6,022 bases of DNA from assembly GCA_945896935.1 (NCBI GenBank), contig CAMDER010000108.1, positions 1-6,022 of the forward strand, read 5' to 3'. Shown here piece by piece: positions 1 to 5,545 of the stretch (position 1 is the stretch's first letter; each line of letters starts with the position of its first letter). Made by a program: the position numbers and the translations under genes. The notes below the pieces were generated by a model, which had not been told where the DNA came from, made no database searches, and saw only the letters and a list, made by a program, of their open reading frames with translations. The DNA comes from Bifidobacterium breve (GTDB lineage: Bacteria; Actinomycetota; Acidimicrobiia; Acidimicrobiales; Ilumatobacteraceae).

Positions 1-684
1 ACCGACCCGTACATGGTGGCGCCGCTCAAGCCCGGTTTCGATGCGTTGGCTGCACTGCAAGCCCGTGCATGTCTCGAAGCTGGCGTTGTCACTGAACGAC
101 AGATGGCCGAAGTTGCTGCTCGAAGCCGACGTGATGCGCATAACAACGCGATTGCCTTTACAAAGGGAAATGAATCAGCCGACGATTTGTTGGCGATGCC
201 GTACACACTGAATCCGTTGCGTGCGCACGACTGCGCGACTCCGGTAGATGGGTGTAACGCAGTTGTCTTGGCCGCTGGCGACGTAGCTCGTCGATTGGCC
301 GAACGTCCAGCGTGGATTCGTGGAATTGATCACCGTATTGATACGCAACGTTTGGGCGCTCGTTCAATGATCGAAAGTTCTTCAGCAGCGATCGCGGCCC
401 AAAAAGCAGGAGTCGCTAAAGACCGTATTGATGTTGCCGAGCTTCATGCCCCGTACACACATCAAGAGTTGCTGTTGCGAAACGCAATGGGTTTGAGTGA
501 ATCAACTCATATCAACCCAAGTGGTGGAGCATTGGTGGCGAACCCGGCGATGGCCGCAGGTCTTGCGCGTTTCGCTGAAGCGGCCGAAAGTATTTTTGCT
601 GGTGCGGCCGATCGAGTTTTGGCTCACTGCACAAGTGGACCAATGTTGCAACAAAATTTGGTATGCGTCATGGAAGGTGAGTGA
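1..684 (+). CDS. ltp4: Ltp4-type thiolase-fold lipid-transfer protein / sterol aldol-lyase (5' truncated)
   Basis: The reading frame is open from the first base, so the gene starts upstream; the ATG at 13 is an internal Met. The 227 visible residues are the C-terminal part of a thiolase-superfamily protein of the SCP-x/lipid-transfer type, normally about 350-390 aa. Visible landmarks, numbered from the first visible codon, are HDC and PVDG (76-84), ELHAPYTHQE (147-156), the thiolase-type NPSGG loop (172-176) and a C-terminal HCTSGP...QQNLV stretch (209-221). The N-terminal half, with the position of the classical nucleophilic Cys, is outside the window. The next gene begins one base after the stop and encodes an Ltp3-type paralogue. 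This is the order of Rv3522 (ltp4) and Rv3523 (ltp3) in Mycobacterium tuberculosis. Ltp3 and Ltp4 of Rhodococcus are needed to degrade C24-branched sterol side chains, probably as retro-aldol lyases. In that family a DUF35 OB-fold partner is usually encoded just upstream, here out of view. The family call is firm; the ltp4 assignment rests on recalled similarity and gene order. Confidence 0.8.
   Translation, partial: TDPYMVAPLKPGFDALAALQARACLEAGVVTERQMAEVAARSRRDAHNNAIAFTKGNESADDLLAMPYTLNPLRAHDCATPVDGCNAVVLAAGDVARRLAERPAWIRGIDHRIDTQRLGARSMIESSSAAIAAQKAGVAKDRIDVAELHAPYTHQELLLRNAMGLSESTHINPSGGALVANPAMAAGLARFAEAAESIFAGAADRVLAHCTSGPMLQQNLVCVMEGE
672..677 (+). promoter_or_regulatory. Ribosome binding site that sets the ltp3 start
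   Basis: GGAAGG lies 8 nt before the ATG at 686, inside the last codons of the upstream gene. It supports 686 as the start rather than the in-frame ATG at 497. The 63 extra residues from 497 would overlap the upstream thiolase gene and look unlike any thiolase, whereas MAELCAVVGVGQTK from 686 is a normal thiolase N-terminus. The 1-nt gap between stop and start suggests translational coupling. Confidence 0.75.
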
Positions 685-685
685 C

Positions 686-1843
686 ATGGCTGAACTTTGT
701 GCAGTCGTCGGAGTAGGTCAAACAAAGCACGCTGCTTGTCGTGCTGATGTTTCAATTGCTGGTTTGGTGCGCGAGGCAGTTGACCGTGCGTTGGCTGATG
801 CCAACATCACGATCGCTGATGTTGATGCGATTGTGATTGGCAAGGCACCAGATTCACTTGAAGGTGTCGCAATGCCCGAACTGTGGCTGGCCGATGCGTT
901 GGCGGCTCATGGCAAGCCGGTGTTCCGTGTTCACACCGCTGGTTCGGTTGGCGGTTCAACAGCAATTGTTGCAGCGCAACATGTGATGGCCGGAATTCAC
1001 GGAACAGTTTTGACAATCGGCTTTGAAAAGCAAAGCGACGGCAACGCAATGTGGGCACTGAGCGTGCCGATCCCGTTCGGTATGCCAGTGCATGCTGGTG
1101 CTGGCGGTTACTTCTCGCCGATTGTGCGTGGATACATCGGTCGTTCTGGAGCCCCCAAGCACATCGGTGCAATGGTTGCGGTGAAAGACCGAACGAATGC
1201 GTGTAAGAACCCATACGCGCATTTACACGAACCCGATTGGACGCTCGAGAAGGCGCTTGAGACTCCGATGTTGTGGGATCCGATTCGCTTTATCGAAACC
1301 TGTCCGTCAAGTGATGGTGCAATGGCGTTGGTGTTGATGAGCGAAGAGCGAGCCGACAAGCATGCGGGACGTAAAGCTTGGGTGCACGCAACGGCGATGC
1401 GCAGTGAGCCAACAGCGTTTGCGGGTCGCGAACAAGTGAGCCCAGTTGCTGGCGAAATGTGTGCGGCCGATTTGTGGCGTAAAGCCGGAATCAAGAATCC
1501 TGCTGAAGAAATTGATGTCGTTGAGATGTATGTGCCGTTCGCCTGGTTCGAGCCGATGTGGCTCGAGAACTTGGGATTTGCTCCGCGCAACGAAGGCTGG
1601 CGCTGGGTTGAAGATGGCATCACAGAAATGGGCGGGTCGCTGCCGGTCAATCCGTCGGGCGGAGTGCTGTCGAGTAATCCGATTGGTGCGTCGGGAATGC
1701 TGCGATTTGGCGAGGCGGCGATGCAAGTGATGGGCAAGGCCGGCGAGCATCAGATTGATGGTGCCAAGAAGGCCGTAGGACACGCGTATGGCGGCGGAAG
1801 CCAGTTCTTCGCAATGTGGCTCGTCTCCTCCACCAAACCCTAA
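686..1843 (+). CDS. ltp3: Ltp3-type thiolase-fold lipid-transfer protein / sterol aldol-lyase
   Basis: A complete 385-aa protein of the thiolase superfamily (SCP-x/lipid-transfer branch). It closely resembles what I recall of M. tuberculosis Rv3523 (Ltp3), which has shared blocks such as GQTK (11-14), KAPD (53-56), RVHTAGSVGGST (81-92), EKQS (114-117), SGAP.HIGA.VAVKDR (154-169), WDPIRF.ETCPSSDGA (197-212), YVPF.WFEPMWLENLGF (282-298), VNPSGGVLSSNPIGASG (321-337) and GHAYGGGSQ (365-373). Where a true thiolase carries its nucleophilic Cys, this protein has Ser (S87), and the C-terminal Cys-containing motif is replaced by GHAYGGG. Classical thiolysis is therefore unlikely, which fits the family's proposed role as steroid-CoA retro-aldol lyases, usually with a DUF35 partner. 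It follows the ltp4-like gene with a one-base gap and an RBS inside that gene, so the two are almost certainly co-transcribed. Rhodococcus Ltp3 and Ltp4 are required for C24-branched sterol side-chain breakdown. The natural substrate here is inferred, not shown. Confidence 0.87.
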   Translation: MAELCAVVGVGQTKHAACRADVSIAGLVREAVDRALADANITIADVDAIVIGKAPDSLEGVAMPELWLADALAAHGKPVFRVHTAGSVGGSTAIVAAQHVMAGIHGTVLTIGFEKQSDGNAMWALSVPIPFGMPVHAGAGGYFSPIVRGYIGRSGAPKHIGAMVAVKDRTNACKNPYAHLHEPDWTLEKALETPMLWDPIRFIETCPSSDGAMALVLMSEERADKHAGRKAWVHATAMRSEPTAFAGREQVSPVAGEMCAADLWRKAGIKNPAEEIDVVEMYVPFAWFEPMWLENLGFAPRNEGWRWVEDGITEMGGSLPVNPSGGVLSSNPIGASGMLRFGEAAMQVMGKAGEHQIDGAKKAVGHAYGGGSQFFAMWLVSSTKP

Positions 1844-1860
1844 ACCCAAACCCTAAACCC
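1835..1860 (+). repeat. 13-bp tandem repeat over the ltp3 stop codon
   Basis: AAACCCTAAACCC occurs twice back to back (1835-1847 and 1848-1860) with no mismatch. The first copy contains the last codons and TAA stop of the ltp3-like gene (1841-1843); the second is non-coding. The unit resembles the plant-type telomere motif CCCTAAA, but two copies are best read as a local duplication. Confidence 0.85.
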
Positions 1861-1861
1861 C

Positions 1862-1925
1862 AAAAATTCCGCCACTTAGGTGTTTGGCTGCCGCTAGGCG
1901 GCAGCCAAACACCTAAGTGGCGGAA
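1862..1925. terminator. Long perfect hairpin between convergent genes, probable intrinsic terminator
   Basis: Bases 1867-1894 are exactly complementary to 1898-1925, giving a 28-bp stem with a 3-nt loop (TAG, 1895-1897). It stands between the ltp3-like stop (1843) and the echA19-like stop (1958), genes that converge. Read on the - strand the stem is followed at once by five Ts (1866-1862 as A on the + strand), the classical layout of a Rho-independent terminator for the hydratase gene. On the + strand the stem is followed by an A-rich stretch and no T-tract, so termination of the ltp operon there would rely on the hairpin alone. The stem is long for an ordinary terminator, so a mobile palindromic repeat (REP- or MITE-like) that also terminates is possible. 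Confidence 0.75.
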
Positions 1926-1942
1926 AAATGACGGAAAAATGA
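1921..1942 (+). repeat. 11-bp tandem repeat at the hairpin foot
   Basis: CGGAAAAATGA is present twice in tandem (1921-1931 and 1932-1942), followed by a decayed partial copy starting CGGGAAATG at 1943. The first unit begins inside the right arm of the hairpin, so the repeat looks like slippage or duplication starting from the hairpin foot. It is non-coding and I see no function. Confidence 0.75.
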
Positions 1943-1957
1943 CGGGAAATGGTCAGG

Positions 1958-2758
1958 TCAGGTGCGGGTCCAGTTGGGGGAGCGCTTTTCGGCGAACGCC
2001 CGCGGCCCCTCTTTTGAATCGTTCGTCGCAAAGATCGGCCAGCCGATTTCAAACTCAACCTTGAGGGCATCGGCTTCGGGCATCGCCGCAGTTTCTTGCA
2101 CCGACTTCAAAATCGCCTCAACCGCCAGTGGACCGTTCGCACAAATCATCTCAGCCAACTCGAGAGCCTTAGTCATGGCTTGACCATCGGGCACCACGTG
2201 TCCAATCAAACCGATCTCTTTGGCTTCAGCAGCGGTGTATCCGCGTGCAGTGAGCAACATCTCGAGCGCATTGGTGTATCCGATCTGACGTTGCAATCGA
2301 ACTGTGCTTCCGCCGACAGGAAACAATCCACGCTTGGCTTCGAACACTCCAAACGTCGCGCTCTCGCCTGCCACACGAAGATGAGTTGCTTGCAAGATCT
2401 CGGTTCCGCCAGCGACGGCGTATCCCTCAACGGCAGCGATCAGTGGCTTACGAATGCGGTAGTGGCGCAACAACGCCTTCCAGTGCAGATCGGGATCGGC
2501 CGCCCAGCGCTCTTGGTAGGGGTTGGGGCCAGCATCGTCATTGGCACGGGCCTTGAGATCCATGCCAGTACAGAACGAACCACCAGACCCAGTCAAGATC
2601 GCACAGCGAATGTCGTCGTCCTCGTTGAGTCGAACCCAAGCATCGGCCAAGCCCACGATCATTGCGGGACTGAGGGCGTTTTTGGCTTCGGGCCGGTTCA
2701 TGGTGACCACCAATGTGTGTCCCACCACTTCGGTCAACAGATGTTCGGTACCAGACAT
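1958..2758 (-). CDS. echA19: EchA19-type enoyl-CoA hydratase (crotonase family)
   Basis: A 266-aa single-domain crotonase-family protein of normal length. The oxyanion-hole segments are SFCTGMDLK (61-69) and VAGGTE (115-120). The two acidic residues that activate water in enoyl-CoA hydratases are present as E120 (GGTEIL) and E140 (GVFEAKRG), so it should be an active hydratase rather than only an isomerase. Long stretches (VVTMNRPEAKNALS, KPLIAAVEG, EAKEIGLIGHVVPDGQA, KEGPRAFAEKR) match what I recall of M. tuberculosis EchA19 (Rv3516), which hydrates the unsaturated side-chain CoA ester of cholesterol catabolism. The start is set by AAGGAG (2769-2764 on the - strand) 5 nt before the ATG. It is transcribed divergently from the fadD19-like gene 95 bp away, and Rv3516/Rv3515c in M. 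tuberculosis are likewise a divergent echA19/fadD19 pair. It converges on the ltp3-like gene across the hairpin. The hydratase call is firm; the steroid substrate is inferred from similarity and neighbours. Confidence 0.87.
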   Translation of the reverse strand: MSGTEHLLTEVVGHTLVVTMNRPEAKNALSPAMIVGLADAWVRLNEDDDIRCAILTGSGGSFCTGMDLKARANDDAGPNPYQERWAADPDLHWKALLRHYRIRKPLIAAVEGYAVAGGTEILQATHLRVAGESATFGVFEAKRGLFPVGGSTVRLQRQIGYTNALEMLLTARGYTAAEAKEIGLIGHVVPDGQAMTKALELAEMICANGPLAVEAILKSVQETAAMPEADALKVEFEIGWPIFATNDSKEGPRAFAEKRSPNWTRT

Positions 2759-2853
2759 GATTTCTCCTTAGTAAATCTCAAAATGCTTCCTTATCTTCTA
2801 CTACGAAGCGCGGTGGTTCGGCTTCATCGACCGCGATGTGCTAGCACACACAT
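2759..2853. promoter_or_regulatory. Divergent promoter region between echA19-like and fadD19-like genes
   Basis: These 95 bp must hold promoters for both divergent genes. The - strand gene has a good RBS (2764-2769). I see no convincing -35/-10 pair on either strand. A weak inverted repeat, CGCGGT (2809-2814) with ACCGCG (2830-2835), and a perfect 12-bp palindrome (2837-2848) are the visible structures. No match to the KstR box (AAC..GTT core) that controls these genes in mycobacteria and Rhodococcus was found. Confidence 0.6.
2837..2848. promoter_or_regulatory. Perfect 12-bp palindrome, candidate operator before fadD19
   Basis: TGTGCTAGCACA reads the same on both strands and ends 5 bp before the fadD19-like ATG (2854). 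The position suits an operator for a dimeric repressor blocking transcription or initiation. Its TGC-TAGCAC part could also act as an imperfect extended -10 for a transcript starting at the ATG. The regulator is unknown and is not encoded in the window; function is inferred from position and symmetry only. Confidence 0.4.
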
Positions 2854-4428
2854 ATGCCAGCAACGACTTATAACCTCGCCGACCTCTTTGAAGCAGCCGC
2901 AGATGAATGGCCAGACCGCGATTACATCGTGGACGAACGCACCCGTCGCACTTTCGCCGAAATGGATCGTCGCGCCAATCAGTTGGCGCACCACTTGTTG
3001 GCACAAGGAATTAAGCCTGGTGATCATGTGGGTATCTACGCCCTCAATCGAGTCGAGTGGGTCGAGGCGCTGTGGGCAATTTTTAAGATCCGCGCGGTTT
3101 GGGTGAATATCAATTATCGCTATGTCGAAGATGAGCTTGCGTACCTTTTTGACAATGCCGATCTGACATACCTCATTGTCGAACCCGAATATGTTGATCG
3201 CGCTCGTTCAGTCGCTCCACAGTTGCCGATGCTCGTCATTGGCGATGATTACGAAAAGGTTTTGGGCAGCAATAGCGAGATACGCGATTTTGCCCCCCGT
3301 TCAGATGACGACATCTACCTCTTGTTTACCGGGGGCACTACCGGAATGCCCAAGGGCGTTGTGTGGCGTCACGGCGATGTGGTGATGGCTCTCGGTGGCG
3401 GGATCGACATCATGACTGGCGACAAAGTTTCGTCTCCTGAAGGTTTTGTTGAAAAGGGTCGTAACGGTTTCCCATTGGTGTCGTACCCATTACCCCCGTT
3501 GATGCACGGTGCAACGCAATGGAGCGTGATGGCCCAAAGTTTTGTGGGCAACAAGGTTGTTTTGCGAGGCAAGTTCGATCCCGAAGACGTGTGGAGCACT
3601 GTCGAAAACGAAAAAGCCAACTTGATCATGATCACTGGTGATGCGATGGCTCGACCATTGCTCGACTACGTCGCTGCCAACACTGACAAACACGAGCTCT
3701 CGTCACTATTTGCAGTCAGTTCAAGCGCTGTTCTCTTTTCACAATCATGCAAGGAACAATTCATTGATCTTTTCCCGAATGTTGTGATTACCGATGCAGT
3801 TGGTTCAAGCGAAGGCGGCGCCAATGGCATCACGATGGTTGGCAAAGGTATGCAATCTAAGGGCGGCCCGACAATTAAGGCTGGTCGAGACTCAGTAGTG
3901 CTTGGTGATGATTTATTGCCAGTAAAACCAGGCGAAATGGGTCGACTGGCACGTGCCGGAAACATTCCGTTGCGCTATCACAAAGACCCCGAAAAAACGG
4001 CCGCGACATTTGTGACTGCACCTGATGGGAGGCGTTACGCGATCCCCGGCGACTTCGCTCGTCTTGAAGAAGATGGAACGATCACCTTGATCGGTCGCGG
4101 TTCGGTCTGCATCAACAGTGGTGGCGAAAAGATTTTCCCCGAAGAAGTCGAAAATGCTTTGAAGGCGCATCCTGAAGTATTTGATGCGGTCGTTGTTGGT
4201 ATTCCTGATGCTCGGTGGGGTGAACGTGTCGCGGCAGTCGTACAGGCTCGCCCTGGAACATCGCCAACGTTAGAAAGCGTGCAAGAACATTGCCGTGCTC
4301 ATGTTGCGGGCTACAAGGTGCCGCGTCAACTCACATTGGTTGATCAGATGGTGCGCTCACCAGCCGGCAAGAGTGATTATCGCTGGGCCAAGCAGCAGGC
4401 AATGACCGACGCGGGTATCGAGGGCTGA
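2854..4428 (+). CDS. fadD19: FadD19-type steroid / acyl-CoA ligase (AMP-forming)
   Basis: A 524-aa ANL-superfamily adenylate-forming enzyme, complete, which forms an acyl-AMP and then an acyl-CoA. Visible core motifs are the phosphate-binding loop FTGGTTGMPKGV (158-169), the MHGATQ substrate-pocket stretch (217-222), ITGDAMARP (260-268), the adenine-binding DAVGSSEGG (314-322), the ribose-binding Asp in AIPGDFA (396-402), the hinge and C-terminal domain LIGRGSVCINSGGEKIFPEEVE (two halves, 412-421 and 421-433), and the catalytic Lys K506 in RSPAGKSDYRWAK. The last motif, NSGGEK and HGATQ match what I recall of FadD19 (Rv3515c), which activates C26 steroid carboxylates and is needed for C24-branched sterol side chains in Rhodococcus. 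An in-frame TAG at 2842-2844 leaves ATG 2854 as the most upstream start, and the protein N-terminus fits the family, yet no Shine-Dalgarno precedes it, so a leaderless transcript is likely. The racemase gene follows after 5 bp. Another branched or isoprenoid acid is the main alternative substrate. Confidence 0.87.
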   Translation: MPATTYNLADLFEAAADEWPDRDYIVDERTRRTFAEMDRRANQLAHHLLAQGIKPGDHVGIYALNRVEWVEALWAIFKIRAVWVNINYRYVEDELAYLFDNADLTYLIVEPEYVDRARSVAPQLPMLVIGDDYEKVLGSNSEIRDFAPRSDDDIYLLFTGGTTGMPKGVVWRHGDVVMALGGGIDIMTGDKVSSPEGFVEKGRNGFPLVSYPLPPLMHGATQWSVMAQSFVGNKVVLRGKFDPEDVWSTVENEKANLIMITGDAMARPLLDYVAANTDKHELSSLFAVSSSAVLFSQSCKEQFIDLFPNVVITDAVGSSEGGANGITMVGKGMQSKGGPTIKAGRDSVVLGDDLLPVKPGEMGRLARAGNIPLRYHKDPEKTAATFVTAPDGRRYAIPGDFARLEEDGTITLIGRGSVCINSGGEKIFPEEVENALKAHPEVFDAVVVGIPDARWGERVAAVVQARPGTSPTLESVQEHCRAHVAGYKVPRQLTLVDQMVRSPAGKSDYRWAKQQAMTDAGIEG

Positions 4429-4433
4429 ACATA

Positions 4434-5537
4434 ATGGCTGGTCCTCTTCATGGAGTGCGTGTCATTGAACTCGTTGGTCAGGGACCTGGTCCGTATGGCG
4501 CGATGATTTTGGCCGACCTCGGCGCCGATGTCATCGCGGTCGAACGGCCCGAGGTTGTTGCACGCGTCAATCGTGATCGTCTACCAACAAATCCGATGAT
4601 GCGCGGTAAGCGCAGTATCGCACTTGATTTGAAGAGTCCAACCGGTATCAATACTTTGCTTGAACTCACCGATCAGGCCGACGTATTCATCGATCCATTT
4701 CGACCAGGCGTATGCGAGCGTCTCGGTATCGGACCCGATGTTGTATGTGAACGTAATCCACGGATGATTTATGGCCGTATGACTGGCTGGGGACAAGACG
4801 GGCCGCTGGCCCATACAGCAGGGCACGACATTGACTACATCTCGTTGTCGGGCGCGTTGCATCTCATTGGTTACGAGGGTCAACCACCCACTCCACCAAT
4901 CAATTTGCTTGGCGACTTTGCCGGCGGCGGTTTGGTATTGGCAATGGGAGTTGCTTGCGCAGTTGTTGAACGTTTCAGCAGCGGACGGGGACAGGTGATT
5001 GATGCAGCGATGGTCGATGGTGCAGCCATGATTCTTGGGCCATTTTTCTCAGCGTTCACTAATGGATTTTGGGGCGAACGCGGAACGAATCACCTCGATG
5101 GTGGATCACATTTCTACAACGTCTACGAAACTTCCGATCATAAATGGGTGTCAGTTGGAGCGATTGAGCCACAGTTCTACACCGAACTTGTGCAGCATCT
5201 GGGTGTTGTTGATGATGCGTTACTACAACCGGCCGAACAGAACAACCGTAAAGTTTGGCAAGCTGCAAAAGAACGTATAGCCGAAGTTTTTCAATCAAAG
5301 ACTCGGGCCGAATGGGAAGCCATCTTTGATGGATCAGATGCGTGCTTCGCGCCCGTGCTGTCGCCGAGTGAAGTCGCAACGCATCCTCATACGGCGGCGC
5401 GCGGAACAGTCGTCACGATCAATGGCGTAGTTCAGGCTCAAGCAGCTCCGCGTTTCTCACGAACCGAAGCCAAAGCAGGAGTGCCTTGTCATTCTGGTCA
5501 ACACAGTGTGGCCGAAGTTCTGTCGTCCTGGGCGTAG
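4434..5537 (+). CDS. mcr: Alpha-methylacyl-CoA racemase (CaiB/BaiF family)
   Basis: A 367-aa complete member of the CaiB/BaiF (class III CoA-transferase) fold, close to the 360 aa of M. tuberculosis MCR (Rv1143), the structural model for bacterial AMACR. It interconverts the R and S epimers of 2-methyl-branched acyl-CoAs. Shared blocks include MAGPL.G.RV.EL (1-13), GPGP..AMIL.DLGADV (17-33), RMTGWGQ.GP (115-124), AGHD (129-132), GDF.GG (160-165), GQV.DAAMVDG (186-196), AIEPQFY (243-249) and APRFSRT near the C-terminus. The catalytic set equivalent to MCR His126, Asp156 and Glu241 is present as H131, D161 and E245, so it should be a racemase and not a CoA-transferase, whose catalytic Asp sits elsewhere. 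A weak RBS (GAGGG, 4420-4424) lies in the end of the ligase gene, and the 5-bp gap implies one operon. In sterol catabolism this step converts the 25R side-chain CoA ester to the 25S form used by the dehydrogenase. Symbol mcr follows M. tuberculosis usage and has nothing to do with methyl-CoM reductase. Confidence 0.9.
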   Translation: MAGPLHGVRVIELVGQGPGPYGAMILADLGADVIAVERPEVVARVNRDRLPTNPMMRGKRSIALDLKSPTGINTLLELTDQADVFIDPFRPGVCERLGIGPDVVCERNPRMIYGRMTGWGQDGPLAHTAGHDIDYISLSGALHLIGYEGQPPTPPINLLGDFAGGGLVLAMGVACAVVERFSSGRGQVIDAAMVDGAAMILGPFFSAFTNGFWGERGTNHLDGGSHFYNVYETSDHKWVSVGAIEPQFYTELVQHLGVVDDALLQPAEQNNRKVWQAAKERIAEVFQSKTRAEWEAIFDGSDACFAPVLSPSEVATHPHTAARGTVVTINGVVQAQAAPRFSRTEAKAGVPCHSGQHSVAEVLSSWA

Positions 5538-5545
5538 AGAGAGTT

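Noticed and set aside
13..15. ATG at 13 as the start of the first gene
   Set aside because: The frame is open to the window edge and the protein from here lacks the N-terminal half of a thiolase.
497..685. In-frame upstream extension of the ltp3-like gene from ATG 497 (63 extra residues)
   Set aside because: It overlaps the upstream thiolase gene, has no thiolase-like sequence, and a good RBS precedes ATG 686.
1108..1737. A 209-codon - strand open frame opposite ltp3
   Set aside because: It is a shadow of the strongly conserved + strand thiolase, with no family motif and no RBS context.
686..1843. Broken or inactive thiolase because of the missing Cys
   Set aside because: The frame is intact and the Ser-containing motif is shared with the recalled Ltp3 family, so it is a family trait and not decay.
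1835..1925. CRISPR array or telomere
   Set aside because: There are only two adjacent short repeats with no spacers, and one inverted repeat; two CCCTAAA-like units are not a telomere array.
1816..2064. An 82-codon + strand frame running through the hairpin
   Set aside because: It starts inside ltp3, reads through repeats and the palindrome, and ends antisense to the hydratase gene; the translation is low in plausibility.
2096..3106. A 336-codon + strand open frame
   Set aside because: It is antisense to the crotonase gene, crosses the divergent promoter and enters the ligase gene in another frame; its translation has no recognisable domain.
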